A stretch of 64,000 nucleotides of DNA from Brugia malayi (GCF_000002995.4 NW_025062477.1:6234649-6298648); one strand, 5' to 3'. Shown: positions 1 through 13,012, counted from the stretch's first letter. Translations and numbers: made by a program. Notes: a model not told the origin generated them from the letters alone.

Positions 1-2580
1 CCGCCAATTTCATTTAAATTCTTTGAATTTACATATTTCAGAAGTTTAAATTTAAAACTATCACTAATTACTAAGTTTCAACTATGATATCATTTTAACT
101 GATAATTCTACAATTTAACGACCAAAAAAAAAAAAAAAAAAAAGCGCATTTCCTGAAAGAGAAAAAAAAAAGAAAACCCAGGAATGAAAGTATATTTACA
201 TCATCCATCGTTTTACATATTCTCCTCGAGAAAATTATTTTTACTGATGGAACAGAATCAAGGCGGAAATGTTTATGCAAGGTTGGCACATTTATTCAGG
301 CGCTTGTTGCCAAAAATTCTTTTCGTTTTCAATTGAAAGATTTGAATTGAGAAATGGAGAAAGAAAAGAAGCAGTCGATAATAGTAATATGTCCCTCTTT
401 ATTTATTGATCGAAGTGTAATAGCATTTCAAATGGGAATATTTAAGATGACAGCCAAGGCCTAAACATTTAAGGCTTAAAGCTTAAAAAGTGCTACAAAT
501 AAAGCCGATCTTTTCCACTTTTCCCTCTCTCTTTTTTCTCTCTTATCATCTTTATCTTATTTATAGGATTTTTTAAAAAAAACAATTCTTGATTGCAAAT
601 TCGTTTTTATTTTTTTAACATTTTTGTATTTAAAAGAAGGTTTTTTAAATTAATAGTGAAACTTCCAATAGCAATAAAATTAAATTTTCGCGAATATATG
701 TTAGATTGCTATTATTTTGCTCAATGAAAAGCAGTAGAAAGGGAAGAGAGAATTAATTTGATGAAAAAATAAAATAAAATATTTCGATTTCATTCATTTC
801 ACTGACTAAATTTCCTCAAAACTTGCTCATATGCATGATTTCATTTCAATTCCTATTCGATTTTAATGTGAATAATAACACTAAGTTATTGGAAATAACC
901 CCGCAATTTGATGAAATTATTTATTAAATTTAAAAATGAATAATTTTGTTTTTTTGTCATCTGGAAGTCCCACTGGAAACATTTTATGCATTATGCCAGT
1001 TTTTCCATTTTATGCAAATTTTCCTTTTTAATTATTTACTTACTGTTGCAATGGACGATAAGGAACATTAAGTTAAGTAGTTGCATTTGCAGGAACGCGA
1101 AAAAATAAATAAAAAATGAAATAGGAATTACATATATTAATGATTTACTCAATAAATCATTAAATTAATGATGACTGCATTAATTTCAGTTCTTCAATTA
1201 TATTGGTCGATGTTATCAAATCATTAAATTAGTAAATGAATAATTACTCTTAAACATTCTGTTATATCCGCCTATATTTAATACAGTTATTTAAATTTAA
1301 TTAACTCGTTTAACTCGTTTCTTTTCTAAATCTTCCAGCTTAGCTATCTGTAAATTATTTAATTAATTTGAATATTATATATCAAAATGTGACATAGAGA
1401 AGAGAGCAACAACTTACTTATAGTTCAACTTATAATACTTATTCTTACTTATACTTACAATTCAAGTTAAGCCAAGATGTTCAGTTATTTATTACTTAAT
1501 AAGCTAAGCAATTCTTTTCTTTAAAGTACATTTAATGAGCCAAGCTAATAATAACGAGAGAGTGAGTGTCGCTAAGATTATTAAACTAGATTTTTTTCGA
1601 AATTAAATTTCTTAATTTCTCTTCCGAAATTAATCATTTGTACATCAATCAAAGCATATATGCGTAACATAACTGAATGATGATGATGATTGAGTGATGA
1701 TAATGATCAAATGATGATGACGATGGTGATGGTGATGATCGAATGATATGATAATAATATAGAAAGCTGAGATCCCTGACCTTTTCGACATGTAATAAAC
1801 AAATAAATATAGTTATGGCAAATGAAAGAAGGGAAAGTGTACTTCTACCTTCTTCTAGCGTAGTGCAGAGGTCAAAAGGGCAAAGAATACGTAGTGGCTA
1901 CTTCCTGCCCACCATAGCTATGGTCATTTTGTTGCAATGTTGCCCGTTGTACGCACATCTGACTTCATTTTTCACATTGCTACAATAATTAGAATTAAAT
2001 TAAATGATTCAAATTTTGCAAATAATTCAAATACATCCAAAATTATTTATACTAATTTTATCGTTGTAGTGATAGATTTGTAATAGGGCTTTTTTATATG
2101 TAAAACTAGCTGCAATACAGCGATTTAATCATTTGACGTTCTACATCTTATTATTCATACGTATTATTTACTTTTGCAAAGTTTGATAGAAAAATTTACG
2201 AACATGAAATAGGAGACTATTCTGAATGTAGACAGTTAATATTATGAAGGAAATATTTTTTGAAATGAAATTAATGGTTTGTTTTTGAATTCGATCAAAA
2301 TTTTCTAGCGAAATTTCATTAGAAATAAATTTAGTTGGATAAAGTGTCTGAAAATAGTTGAAAAAAGAGTGTAAAAATATGTAATGAATTTCAAAGTACT
2401 TCTTTATTGAATTCCATATTTGAAGAATAATAGATCGTATAAAAACTATCGTTAATTAGACTCACACTAACAGCATTTAATATATCTCCTTTGCGTAATA
2501 CCTTAGTTTTGCTTTTTTTTTATTTCATTTTTTACTTGTTTTCTGAATTTTTTCAAAAAAAAATGTTTTAATATCTTTAG
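1..2580. other. Intergenic AT-rich DNA, no gene seen
   Basis: No coding exon could be supported on either strand. The stretch holds poly-A/T runs, a GAT/TGA-rich simple repeat (listed separately) and a short more GC-balanced patch at about 1850-1970 with a 10-base palindrome (catagctatg). It ends at a pyrimidine-rich acceptor (2566-2580) that opens the likely first exon of the hexokinase gene, so promoter sequence could lie here, but no specific element was recognised. Confidence 0.5.
1675..1753. repeat. GAT/TGA-rich simple repeat
   Basis: Imperfect trinucleotide array built from tgatga, gatgat and ggtgat units. Not in an exon. Confidence 0.85.
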
Positions 2581-2707
2581 AAGAATCAGCAATATGGCAA
2601 CAAGAAAATCTCAGATTAACGGAGGAAATACTCGGAAAATTTCAGTTACAGATCGTCTCAGAAATCTGTCAGTACGCGGAAGTGTTGATTTTGGACATAC
2701 TGAAAAG
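2581..2707 (+). CDS. Likely alternative first exon of hexokinase
   Basis: An exon follows a TATCTTTAG acceptor at 2580 and ends at a GTAAGA donor (2708). The ATG at 2594 gives 38 codons, starting MATRKSQINGG and ending in DFGHTEK, leaving phase 0. The acceptor in front of a first coding exon suggests SL trans-splicing. The next phase-0 exon on this strand that continues a known protein is the hexokinase exon at 9292 (IDEICRS), and the hexokinase exon at 9057-9176 also ends in a lysine codon at phase 0. The simplest reading is that this is an alternative, distal first exon of hexokinase. It could instead belong to an unrelated short transcript. The peptide is basic and Ser/Arg-rich and has no recognised domain. 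Splicing to 9292 is inferred from phase and order only. Confidence 0.5.
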
Positions 2708-4330
2708 GTAAGATAATTTAAATTAATGAGAAGTGTGCATGGCATGATTTCATTTATATTTTATGTTCAATATTAATTCCTTTAATAGTAAAATAACAAC
2801 TTTTCTTCACTTTTTTTTTTGTTCAATAAATTGACCACCTGCTGTAATTATTTATTCTTTCGTCCTATCGCTAGCATAGCCTTATTCTAATATAATTAAG
2901 ACATTATTGTTTTTTCTTTTTTTCTTCTACATGTTGTTTTCTTTATTTTTTCTGTCACCTACTACTATCACTAAATTGAATTTTACGTGATTACATTCTT
3001 AAATGACAATCTTATAGCAAAATTCTATTAAGAAATTTCAAACTACAAAAGTCAAATGACAAATGCGTAATATTGTAACAACTAGATTAGCAACAAATAC
3101 AACAGTAATATTTTCGATTACTTATATTATGCTCCAAATAATATATACATTTCATTGAATCATTTTATATTATCATATAATTCAATCAATTTGTAATCAT
3201 TATCATTCGTGATAAATTATATCATACCATTAAAATACAATCATTATTCATTTATAATAAAATGATCAAACTTATCAATTATCTCGATGAGTAGTACAAG
3301 TCCTTCTCAAGATTCTATTCACTCCGTATGGACGAGAGAAATTCTCATCCAACAAATAATATTTGAGTCTTACCTAAAGCACATTAAGAAGTAAACAAAG
3401 AAGAGACAATCGATAGAAAAAGAAGCCTATTTACTAATATTATTGTTTGCATGGCCTTTGCACATTTCAGACTATGCTTATTCATTTTTTGGGACATATT
3501 ATCTACATGAGAAATAAAATGAATAAATAAAAGATGAAATAAATTTAATTTTTTTCCACAAATAATTACCCATAAAGTTTAAAGGTTAATGGTATGCCAT
3601 CTCTTCATCACATCCATGTATTCATATATTGTCATCTTTTGCATTATACTCAGAGCTAATATAGTTCTAATGTGCAATATTCCGTCATTCAATTCATCGA
3701 GAGCACTTCGTCGAGAGTGCCAAATGCTTATCACTTCTTGTCAACCCCACTACACCACTCATTCTATGCGACAAAAATGAAAGCAGACAAATATACTAGC
3801 AAGATTGAATCTCTCTACTAGATGCGCATTTATGTATTGCACTATTGCCTCTCCTTTCCTTGCATTACGTTAATTTGCGCACTTGCCCAGTCCCTCCGTT
3901 CTTTACACATCATCGTTACACTCATTCCTGCTCTTTTCTCCACATTATCATATCCTCACTGACCCAAGCACCCCTATACCGCCCGCTTGTCTTCATCCGA
4001 AAGGAGAAAGAGCGCCCGTCTTGTGTCCACATAGCGCCTTCCCGTCGATTTATCTTCCTTCCATTTAGCGCCATCCTCTATACTTCAAATGCTTAGCACT
4101 CATACTGCACTTCCTCGTATAATATCCATGCCATTCTCCATTTGACCGCTCCCAACGTCATTCACTGCGTATTTGTCAATTCGCGCCTCTTCTTTCCTCT
4201 TTCTCTCTTCTTTGATTATTCGAAAGTACAATTTAACCACTTCTCCTCTCTCTCTCCCTCTCTCTCTGTTTTTCCCTCTCTTCCTCTCTGCCTCTTCTAA
4301 TTTATGCCATATAATGAATCAGTCAGTCAA

Positions 4331-4369
4331 TCAATCCATCCATCCATCCATCCATCCATCCATCCATCA
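4331..4369. repeat. (CATC)n microsatellite
   Basis: Tandem ccat tetranucleotides. The flanks (about 4240-4300) are CT-rich. Confidence 0.9.
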
Positions 4370-4620
4370 TTCAAGTGGATGACATGGGATGTGCATGCAC
4401 GAATAACGTTAAGTCGTAAAAGTCAACAAATGATAGAAATTATTTTAAAATGGTTAAATTTAATTTTCATTGAAATATTTCAGTTTTTGGCTTATAGTTA
4501 TTAAAATAAAAAGAAAAATAAGGCAAATTTTTTCTTAATTTTTCCACTCACATTCTTCTTCCTAATAATTCAAAAAATGTCGTCTTTCTGTCCCCCTCTA
4601 TTGTCTAAATCATTGATGAG

Positions 4621-4667
4621 TCATTAACCTGATAGCCATTAACCTGATAGTCATTGACCTGATAGTC
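4621..4667. repeat. Short tandem repeat, three copies of a 15-17 base unit
   Basis: Three imperfect copies of cattaacctgatag in a row; the third has cattgacctgatag. Confidence 0.85.
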
Positions 4668-5255
4668 ACCTACCTATCTTTTCAGTCTATATTCTCTCTC
4701 ATATTTAGATCAAAATTTAGTGTTCTATGGCTTCCCACAATCTCTTTCTCTCCCCTGCCCCTTCCCTCTCTCTCTCTCCCTCCTAACTATGTTAAAGTTT
4801 GACAATGACAAAGCAGACAGTTGTATTGCCTGAGATCTAATTCAATAATAGAGTCCTTTCGTAACTCTTTCGATGACTACAAAACATACTCGCACATAAC
4901 ACAGACACACTCCTTTCTCTCTCTCCCCTCTGTCTTCCCTCTCTCTGTTTTCTTTTCCAAACTAAATTTGATGACCATCGGTCAGTCATTGGTGAAGCGA
5001 AAAAGTTTACTACAAAATTGGGGGAATTATTATTATTATTATTAAAAGGCAAATCAATGGTTACTGTAGAAGAATGGCCAAAATTTACATTTATGCAAAT
5101 TTACGACTGAAATGGAATAATAATATAAATTTATGAATAAAAACTGTAATACTTTGTGACACACAAATCAGCCGATTGTTTTGTTTACAATATGAAATGA
5201 ATGTTGTTTGAGATGATAGAAATTTATTGGTTATGATGGATTTGGAATGAAATGA

Positions 5256-5257
<2 letters not shown>

Positions 5258-5286
<29 letters not shown>
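5258..5286. repeat. (CT)n microsatellite
   Basis: Uninterrupted CT dinucleotides. This is the first of three similar arrays spaced about 200-270 bases apart. Confidence 0.9.
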
Positions 5287-5289
<3 letters not shown>

Positions 5290-5522
5290 TCTCACTCCCT
5301 CCTTTTATCGTTTGCTTTGAAATTTTTATTTAGAGTGGGAATTATTTGCTTTTCTCTTTATTATTCAAATATTTAAATCATTTTATAAAAATTTATTCAA
5401 ACATTTCCTTTCCATCCAATGAAACACTTCATCTTTTGTAATATGACGTATACCACGTACTCACAAAATTATACGTCATTTCATTATAATTTCATCATTT
5501 CCTCATCTTATCAAGAATCTAT

Positions 5523-5525
<3 letters not shown>

Positions 5526-5554
<29 letters not shown>
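5526..5554. repeat. (CT)n microsatellite
   Basis: Second CT array of the 5.2-5.8 kb cluster, followed by a ccctccctccc tail. Confidence 0.9.
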
Positions 5555-5559
<5 letters not shown>

Positions 5560-5720
5560 TCCCTCCCAAACATTTGATTGTAATCATTTTGAGGTCATTA
5601 ACCAATCAAATATAAACACATAAACAAAATATCCGTTATTGGTGTTGCATAGATCATAATATGTCATCTTTCCTCATCTCCTATATCTTAGTATCACCTA
5701 TATTTATTGTACTAGATTCT

Positions 5721-5757
5721 TCTCCTCTCTCTCTCTCTCTCTCTCCCTCTCTCTCTT
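5721..5757. repeat. (CT)n microsatellite
   Basis: Third CT array of the cluster, with one ccc interruption. Confidence 0.9.
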
Positions 5758-5840
5758 TTATTACTTTCCCCTTTCTGTTTGGTTTGATGTTTACAATGTT
5801 ATCAGAATTTCCAATCTAAAATTTTTGCCTATAGATGAAA

Positions 5841-5877
5841 TGGATTAGATTAGATCAGATCAGATCAGATCAAGTCA
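5841..5877. repeat. GATTA/GATCA pentamer repeat
   Basis: Tandem pentamers shifting from gatta to gatca. Non-coding. Confidence 0.85.
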
Positions 5878-7754
5878 GAGAATTACATAAATTTTTAATA
5901 TAATTCAAAATAAGAAAAGTGTAAGTTTAAGTACTTAAATTATTATATTTATGCTCTTATTATGACTGTATTCAATTATCAATTTGATAACTAAAAGCTA
6001 GCAAAATAACGAGTTGAAGTAGATAGAAAGACAGATGACAGAGGATTGAAATGAAATGAAATGATGGAATTGTCCGAAGTACATTTCATTCTCATTTGAA
6101 ATTGCCTCTGTTATATCTCTAGCATACTTTTATATTTGTTAGAAGGCTTAAATGTTCTATGATGATATCTTTTAAAGATATGTGAGGATGAAATGGGAGG
6201 TGACATTTCCTCGCATCGTGTCAACTGTCCTCATTTTTAGCAAAAAATCTCACAAGCTAGTGTATTTATATTTATTTGAATAGAAAGAGATGAAAGCAAA
6301 TGAAGCATATTGTTAAGTGTCATTGAAATGATAAGTCTTTTTAACTTTGATTAGTCAGTGCTTTTAATTGATCATTTCGATTTGTCACTTCTTTCACAGA
6401 CAGTCAATCGCTCAATTCTTCAAGAGACTTCAAATATGTGTACTTCATGAAATGGATATAGTTGTTGAACAATAACAAATATGAATATTTCTTCTTTTTC
6501 TTGGCCATCTGTTCCCAATTCACGTCATCATATTTTCATCTCTTTTCTTTTTTCAAAAAAAAAAAAAGAAAAGAAAAGCCATCTGTTAGTTGTTTCCCTA
6601 TTTAATAACTCTCAGTTAGCATTTCTCTAAATTTACTATTTTTTTCCCTCATTTTCAAACTTTCTTCAGCATTATTTTTCAATTCAAAAATTCAATTTAT
6701 GTTTATCATCCAATTTTTTATTTCATTCAGTATTTCTATAATACATATGTTTGTTGAATAATAACAAACAAGAAATTTAGTACTTGAATATTTAAAAACT
6801 TGTCTCATTCACTCTCTGTCATATAACACAGATTAGTAACTGTAACTGTTTACGTGAAATAGATTAGCAATAAGAAATTGGTGCGTCATCATTCCTTCGT
6901 CATCTTTTTTCTTCATGTCACTAGGAAGAGCAAAAGAATAACATTGATTCTTATTAATCTGAGAAAATTATTCATGGAAGAAATATGTAATATTTAAATA
7001 TTTATCATCCACTTGAATTTTTGTACTTTCAAAAGACAAGATTCAATTCAAATTCCCTTCTCTTCCATTTTGGAAATAGACGAACCAATTACTATCGCGT
7101 TTCTCATTTTCAGTTTAGTAAGCAACTTAGGATGAAATATTTGAAAAGCAACAATTTCATTATCATTTAAGAATGTCTCATGTGATTTCTGATTTTATCC
7201 GAATGAATCAATCAGTAATTTCTCCTCATATTAGAAAAAATCTTTCTCAAATTGATCGTGTAAATAATTTCAACGGATAAATTATTCCTTTTTTTTCCTC
7301 TCTATCATTACTATTTAAAGTTCATAGCAAAAAGAAAAAAGAGGAGAAGGAAAAGACAAACCTTTAATTAAAGCCTAATCAAACTTTTCATTGGAAAAAA
7401 AAAAAAAAACATTTTTTTTTTGCTATCTTATTTACCATAAAAACTGTCTAATTTAAATGAGGTTTTCTTTTTTCTAATTTCTGCTTTTCATTTTTTAAAA
7501 TAATAAAAAGTTGTGTTGACAAAACGTTTTAAAAACAAAATATGTAACGTTGTTACGATTGAGCTAAAATTCAGTTAAAATGAAATTAGTTATGAAATTG
7601 TTGACATTCCAGAAATGCGTCATCACTAACAAACAAATAGTTCGTTGGAAAAAAAATGAAAGTAAACATTTTTATATTTTTATAGCTTATTCTACTTCTG
7701 TCTTGAAATTATAAGCACAGTAATGAAACATCGCACAAATATCATTTTAAGCAA

Positions 7755-7829
7755 ACGTATCCATCACGTATATTCGCAGACGTATCCATCACGTATATTC
7801 GCAGACGTATCCATCACGTATATTCATAG
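7755..7829. repeat. Three tandem copies of a 25-bp unit
   Basis: Copies at 7755-7779, 7780-7804 and 7805-7829. The first two are identical; the third differs only at two bases near its end. Each unit carries acgtatccatcacgtat, which holds two ACGTAT words. It lies about 1.2 kb upstream of the proximal hexokinase start. Confidence 0.95.
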
Positions 7830-9056
7830 GCGTACCCGTCGTTACGTACTATTTAACTATATAAAATAAAATTTAATGAATTTTTCTCAGCCATATTAAT
7901 GAATACATCAGATTAGTGGAATTTCATCAGTTTCAACCATACTTAAATATTATGCTTTAAACAAATTACTTTTCAAGTGAAATATTCTTTTGTTAATTTA
8001 TCCAAATATTTTTAAAGTATCAATATTTTTTTTATAAATTCACTTAAAATTTATTAAAGAATATTTACATCAGTGTCATCTTTTTCTTTCGTCGTTTTGT
8101 TTGATAATAAATATTCGACGGGACATTTTGCCTATAGTCTCTCGCTGATTTTACAAATGACAAAAGATTTTAATAATAATATAACAAACAATATGCAAAA
8201 GATTGCTTCCATTCTTTTCATATCAAAAAGTTTGTTTGCTAAAGATTTAAAATGTGTTATGCTAATTTATTTTTCTTTTTTTTATGCTTGAAAAGACAAA
8301 TAGCAAAAAGAAATGATATAATATTAGCTTAAATTATATCAATTTATACTAATTTTTGTTTTTTAACACACTTTTTTTCTTTTTGTTGATTTCATTATCA
8401 TCTCTCTCTCTCTTTCTCTATCTATGTCCTTTATTTAATTCACTAATGAATCAAACTTTTGCCGTAGTTTCGCAAATCCTTGCGATTTTCACTGTCTGAA
8501 TTAAATTTCAATACATCTTTTAAGAAAAAAGAAATTTCATCTGACATCATTTCCTGTTAATAGTAAAATGACTTAATATAGCTGACGAATTCTCACTCTT
8601 ACGCAGTAATATTTCTTTTCATCATTTTGAAATTTATTGGAAATTTTTTCATATGACTCATTAGAATATTATTCTTATTGTGTTTGTAATTAATGATTCA
8701 TTAGTTTGGCTATTAGTTTTGGACAGATTGCCTTTCATGTTCGTACTTTCGCAGTTGTTGTTGAAGTTAAATGAATCTCATTTTACCTCTCATTTTGCCG
8801 ATTTTTAATTTGTTTTTTGGCCATCTCAAATTATTTGCATCTCAAATGCTCAAAATTATTGAAATTATTTGGGAAAATGAATTATCTCGAAAAGTATGTG
8901 ATGTCATTCTTTTGTTATATTTTTCTTTTCAGATTAAAACTCAACATTCCTAAAACTTATTATTGCTTGCTAATTAAATTTATTATTTTGCTGCCTGTCC
9001 TTTTTTATTTTATTTTTATTTTTTTGTAATCTAAAACATATCGAAATAAAACAAGC

Positions 9057-12000
9057 ATGCTTTTGGAATTAGCTAGTTCATTTGCCAATCGATTTGCAAA
9101 TAAAGGATATGGTATTTTTGAAAGTGGTGATGAAAGACTTCCTATTAATGATCGTGATTTGGAGAATCGACGTAAAGTATGTTTTAGGCTCAACATCATC
9201 GGAATCCAACTTTATTCAAATATTTTTATAAATTCCTGAGATTGAAATTTTATCAAAACATTGTCAATTTTTTATAAAAACTTATTTTCAGATTGATGAA
9301 ATCTGTCGTTCTCTCATGCTCAATGATGATGATTTAAAACGTGTGATGGATGAATTGCTTAAAGCGATGGAAAAGGGCCTAGATCGCAAAACTGGTTTCT
9401 ATTTCTTCCTCTAAATTTTATATGTAAAATTTGATAGGTATAGGGAAATTGAGACAGAAAAGAAGGACTCAATATCTAAAGCACTTTAAAGTTATAAAAT
9501 GAGCTTTTTCTGAGTGTAAAACAAGTTTTAGTGGAAATTGTCATGTCGAAGTCAGTTTTTAATTTCGCAAATTTTTTGCATCAACGTATGTTGTGGTTTT
9601 GCACGTTACGTGATACGTGATACTGTAATACTATTGGTTTAATATAACTTCACGTTTGTAACATGAAAGATATTTTAGGATTATCTTTTTATTTTTGCGC
9701 TTATCCCTACTTTGTTAATTTTTAGCGTCACAGGCAGCAGTGAAAATGTTGCCTTCGTTTGTTCGTGCAGTACCGAATGGCACTGAAGTTGGAAATTTTC
9801 TTGCGCTTGACCTTGGCGGTACCAATTTTCGTGTGCTGTTGATTAAGTTGAATAAACGAGATGCCCATATGGCTGGAACAATTTTCCGTGTACCAGAAAG
9901 TATAATGCGTGGCACTGGTGAAGGGGTAAGTGAATAACAAAATCAAATTTAATCTCCATAATTTTCAAAATACTTTTAGATTATTTCTCTATGCTTTATT
10001 TTGTTTAACTAATCCTAAAGCAATGATTTTATAGCTGTTCGATCATATCGCTGAGTGCATGGCTCGTTTCATGGAAGAAAAAGACATCAAGCAGGCTGGA
10101 AAGCTTCCGCTTGGTTTCACATTTTCATTTCCATGTCGACAAGAAGGTCTGACATGTGCGAAATTGATCAATTGGACCAAAGGCTTCAGTGCGAGTAACG
10201 TCGAAGATAAGGACGTCGTTACGCTGTTACGTGAAGCATGCCAACGCCGCAAGGTTTATTTTTTATCGAAGACAAGATTATCTATTCATTTCAGAAACTA
10301 TAAAAATTTACACCCAACCTTAACATTTCAGGATATTGACATCGATGTGGTAGCTGTTCTAAATGATACAGTTGGTACGTTAATGGCTTGTGCATTCAAA
10401 GAGAATACATGTCAAATTGGTGTTATCGTTGGTACAGGCAGTAATGCATGCTACATGGAAAAAATTGCGAATTGTGATAAAATTAAAGACTTGCATCTAG
10501 AAGAAGATGGAATGCCAGATGAGGTATTTTAATTACATTTGTTTCATACTTCTAATAATAATTCTTTCGCACAAAAAAGAAAATGCAAATCATATAAACT
10601 TTTAGATTGCACGTGAAGAAATCTATTTCGAAAATACCCAAGTTGTCAAGTTGTTTAAACGAAAAAAATTGTTATGATTACTATGGTTTAGATGATCATC
10701 AATACTGAATGGGGTGCTTTTGGCGATGATGGTGCCCTGGAATTCGTGCGTACCTGTTTCGATCGAGAAGTGGACGAGAAAACGATCAATCCTGGCAAAC
10801 AACTGTAAGATTTGCTTACTTTTTCTGTTCTTTGTTTCGAACAGTTAACATATTATATATGTGCAAGTTCTCAAAAATGATTCTTATCAGTGGGCTTGGT
10901 TTTGTCTTCACTGAGAATTCATCCGATCATATTACAGCATCATTTGTGGATTATCTCTTTGACAGGTACTCTCATTTGTTCTTAGAGCTGCAATATCTCG
11001 TGATGCTAAGTTTCTTGAAGCAACTCCTTAAATCATTTGTAAACGATCTTTCTCTCTCTCTCTCTCTTTCTCTCTCTCCCTCTCTCTGTTTTCATGAAAA
11101 ATAGTATTGCATTTGTTTATGTGTACAGAATGCTTCAAATTTTCTGATAATTCATTTGAGTAATACCGTATCTTATTTGTGAATTATTTCTCAGCAAAAA
11201 AATTGTTACATTCTATTGTTGATCCTATTCGAGTAATGCTTAGCAAAAGACTGTCTTTTTCAGATAGGGTTTTCAATTCTAAAATGTTTTTCGGCATACA
11301 TTACAGGAGCTTGTGCTTAGTGGACTCGCAGTTAGGCGGGCTCACTGCAGCGGCGGTGTTTTGGAAGCCTGTATTTGTGTGATTCTACGGGCAAAAGCAC
11401 TACTATCAATTGACGCCGCTGCAAAATTGTTCTGGCTGCGAGTTGCTTTAAACACAAACACACACACACATATACTGCTTGATTACTTCTTCTTTTCGGT
11501 ACTCTGTGAGTTGCCAAAAAACCAGTGAATGATAAAGGCCGGTAAGGAACTGCAGAATCTTGGTCACAGCACTAATAAATTTTTCGAAAAAATAATTCAA
11601 AAACAAAAATTTGCCGAAAAAAGTTTCATTTTTTTTTTCTTTTGCATCATTCAGTGAGCATTTTTCATGTGGATTGGAATTTCATATTGAAAAAATTTTT
11701 CTTTCAACGTTTTCAGCATATTTTTTATATGAAAAGCAGGCAGGCCTTGACACGTTGTGACCTGTTCTGCAAGTAATGATTAAATTAATGGTATGTGAGA
11801 AAGGAAAGCTAATTGGTTAAATTTACAGATTCGAAAAAATGATCTCGGGTATGTACATGGGCGAAATAGTTCGCGTCATTCTAGCTCACCTGGCACGCCA
11901 GAATCTTCTTTTCAATGGCGATTACGAGGCTATTTCAAAGCCACATTCATTCCCGACTAAATATGTCTCTGAAGTTGAAAAGTATGTTTATATCTGAAAA

Positions 12001-13012
12001 ATGATTTCAAATGTATTACTATTAGAAAAGAAGTCACACTTGTTATTAGTTATCTTCCATTGCAATAGAAGTATAAATTTAAAAATTCGAGTTTTCTTTT
12101 CTGCATGTTATACATAATTTTTACTATCATTTTTTTTTTTTTTTTTTTTTGAAAAAAAGAATGCTATTAAGTAACTAAATTACTGTATTTCATAGGAATC
12201 TGTTTCAGAGAAATTTTGGAAGATGAAGAGCGAAACTTTGCAAAAACAATGCAAATTTTAGAAGAAATTGGAACTGAACAAGTATCAGTCGCTGACTGTA
12301 TTAATGTTGCATATGTGTGCTCTCTTGTTAGTACAAGGTAAATTGTTTTTTTTTTTTTTTTTTTTTTTTTAAATTCTTTAAGAATATGATTATGTACATA
12401 CAAGTTACACTTGAAAAGCCACTCTTTTTTGAATCTTCACAATTGATTTTTTTTTCTCTTCATTTATTCTTTAGAATTGAGTTCTTTTAGAGCTGCATAT
12501 CTGTGTGCTGCTGGCATAGCAACATTGCTGAACCGAATGCAAAAACCGTACGTGACAGTTGGTGTTGACGGTTCTGTGTACCGATTTCATCCTACGTTCC
12601 CGCGTTTGCTTGATGAGAAAATAGAGCAATTGATCGACAAGAATTTGAAGGTACCTTTGTTCATTTTTTTTTTCTTTGTTTTAATATAAATGAACATAAT
12701 GCTGAAAATTAAACGTGGTTGTTAATGATGAAACTATGCTAAAGTTTGATATTCGTGCTTTTATCGTATTTTAATTGTGATGTATGAGAATTCTAATAAA
12801 GAAAAATGTAGAAACTAAAGGGAATAATTATTATTAAGATTTTAATCAGTGTCTACGAATTGCTATCTATCAGTTCGTTTGTATAAATTACAGTTCTTTT
12901 ACAGTATCAGTTAATGCTCTCCGAAGATGGAAGCGGTCGTGGAGCGGCGCTAGTAGCAGCAGTTGCAACGCGAATCAAAAATAAATGTTGTTCTCAAACA
13001 TCTACCAATTGA
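9057..13012 (+). CDS. Hexokinase
   Basis: Phosphorylates glucose with ATP, the cytosolic entry step of glycolysis. Exons: 9057-9176, 9292-9394, 9726-9925, 10035-10253, 10332-10523, 10692-10804, 11829-11981, 12209-12337, 12491-12650, 12905-13012; phases agree at every junction and give 498 residues, the usual size of a single-unit hexokinase. Visible landmarks: LDLGGTNFR (residues 102-110, phosphate loop), [12 protein letters not shown] (about 164-175, sugar binding), AVLNDTVGT with catalytic Asp226, VGTGSNACY (247-255) and [10 protein letters not shown] near the C-terminus. Acceptors at 12208 and 12490 are used although a nearer AG exists upstream; the nearer ones bring in stop codons. Donors at 9395 (GTTTCT) and 10254 (GTTTAT) are weak but required by conservation. 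The ATG at 9057 is the start if this exon is first; upstream alternative first exons are possible. An unusual GC-rich hairpin sits in the intron 10805-11828. Confidence 0.93.
11325..11442. ncRNA. GC-rich long hairpin in a hexokinase intron, candidate structured RNA
   Basis: Nested inverted repeats at matching order: CTCGCAG (11325-11331) with CTGCGAG (11436-11442); TGCAGCGGCG (11346-11355) with CGCCGCTGCA (11414-11423); GCCTGTA (11367-11373) with TACGGGC (11386-11392, one G-U pair). They form one extended stem with an internal loop of 12-14 bases per side. The GC content stands out from the AT-rich intron. It could be an intronic non-coding RNA or a remnant of a fold-back element. No known RNA family was recognised, and a CA-rich run follows directly. 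Confidence 0.4.

Larger units (their letters stand above)
2708..9056. other. Intron or promoter region upstream of hexokinase, repeat-rich
   Basis: About 6.3 kb without a supported conserved exon. It contains several CT microsatellites, a CATC array, a three-copy 17-base imperfect repeat and a perfect 25-bp triplicate, all listed separately. If the exon at 2581-2707 belongs to hexokinase, this is its first intron and also contains the proximal promoter. A hydrophobic open frame at 8771-8893 with a GTATGT donor is discussed under findings. Confidence 0.5.

Noticed and set aside
3845..4382. Several overlapping open frames around 3.8-4.4 kb
   Set aside because: They run through CT and CATC repeats, giving Ser/Leu/Pro/His strings; no domain and no consistent splice context.
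8817..9029. Second overlapping open frame (MAISNYLHLKCSKLLK) upstream of hexokinase
   Set aside because: It overlaps the 8771 frame, has no donor in a useful phase and runs into a poly-T stretch.
12181..12208. Nearer acceptor (catag at about 12195) for hexokinase exon 8
   Set aside because: Using it introduces an in-frame TGA after nine codons; the downstream TTTCAG at 12208 keeps the conserved frame.
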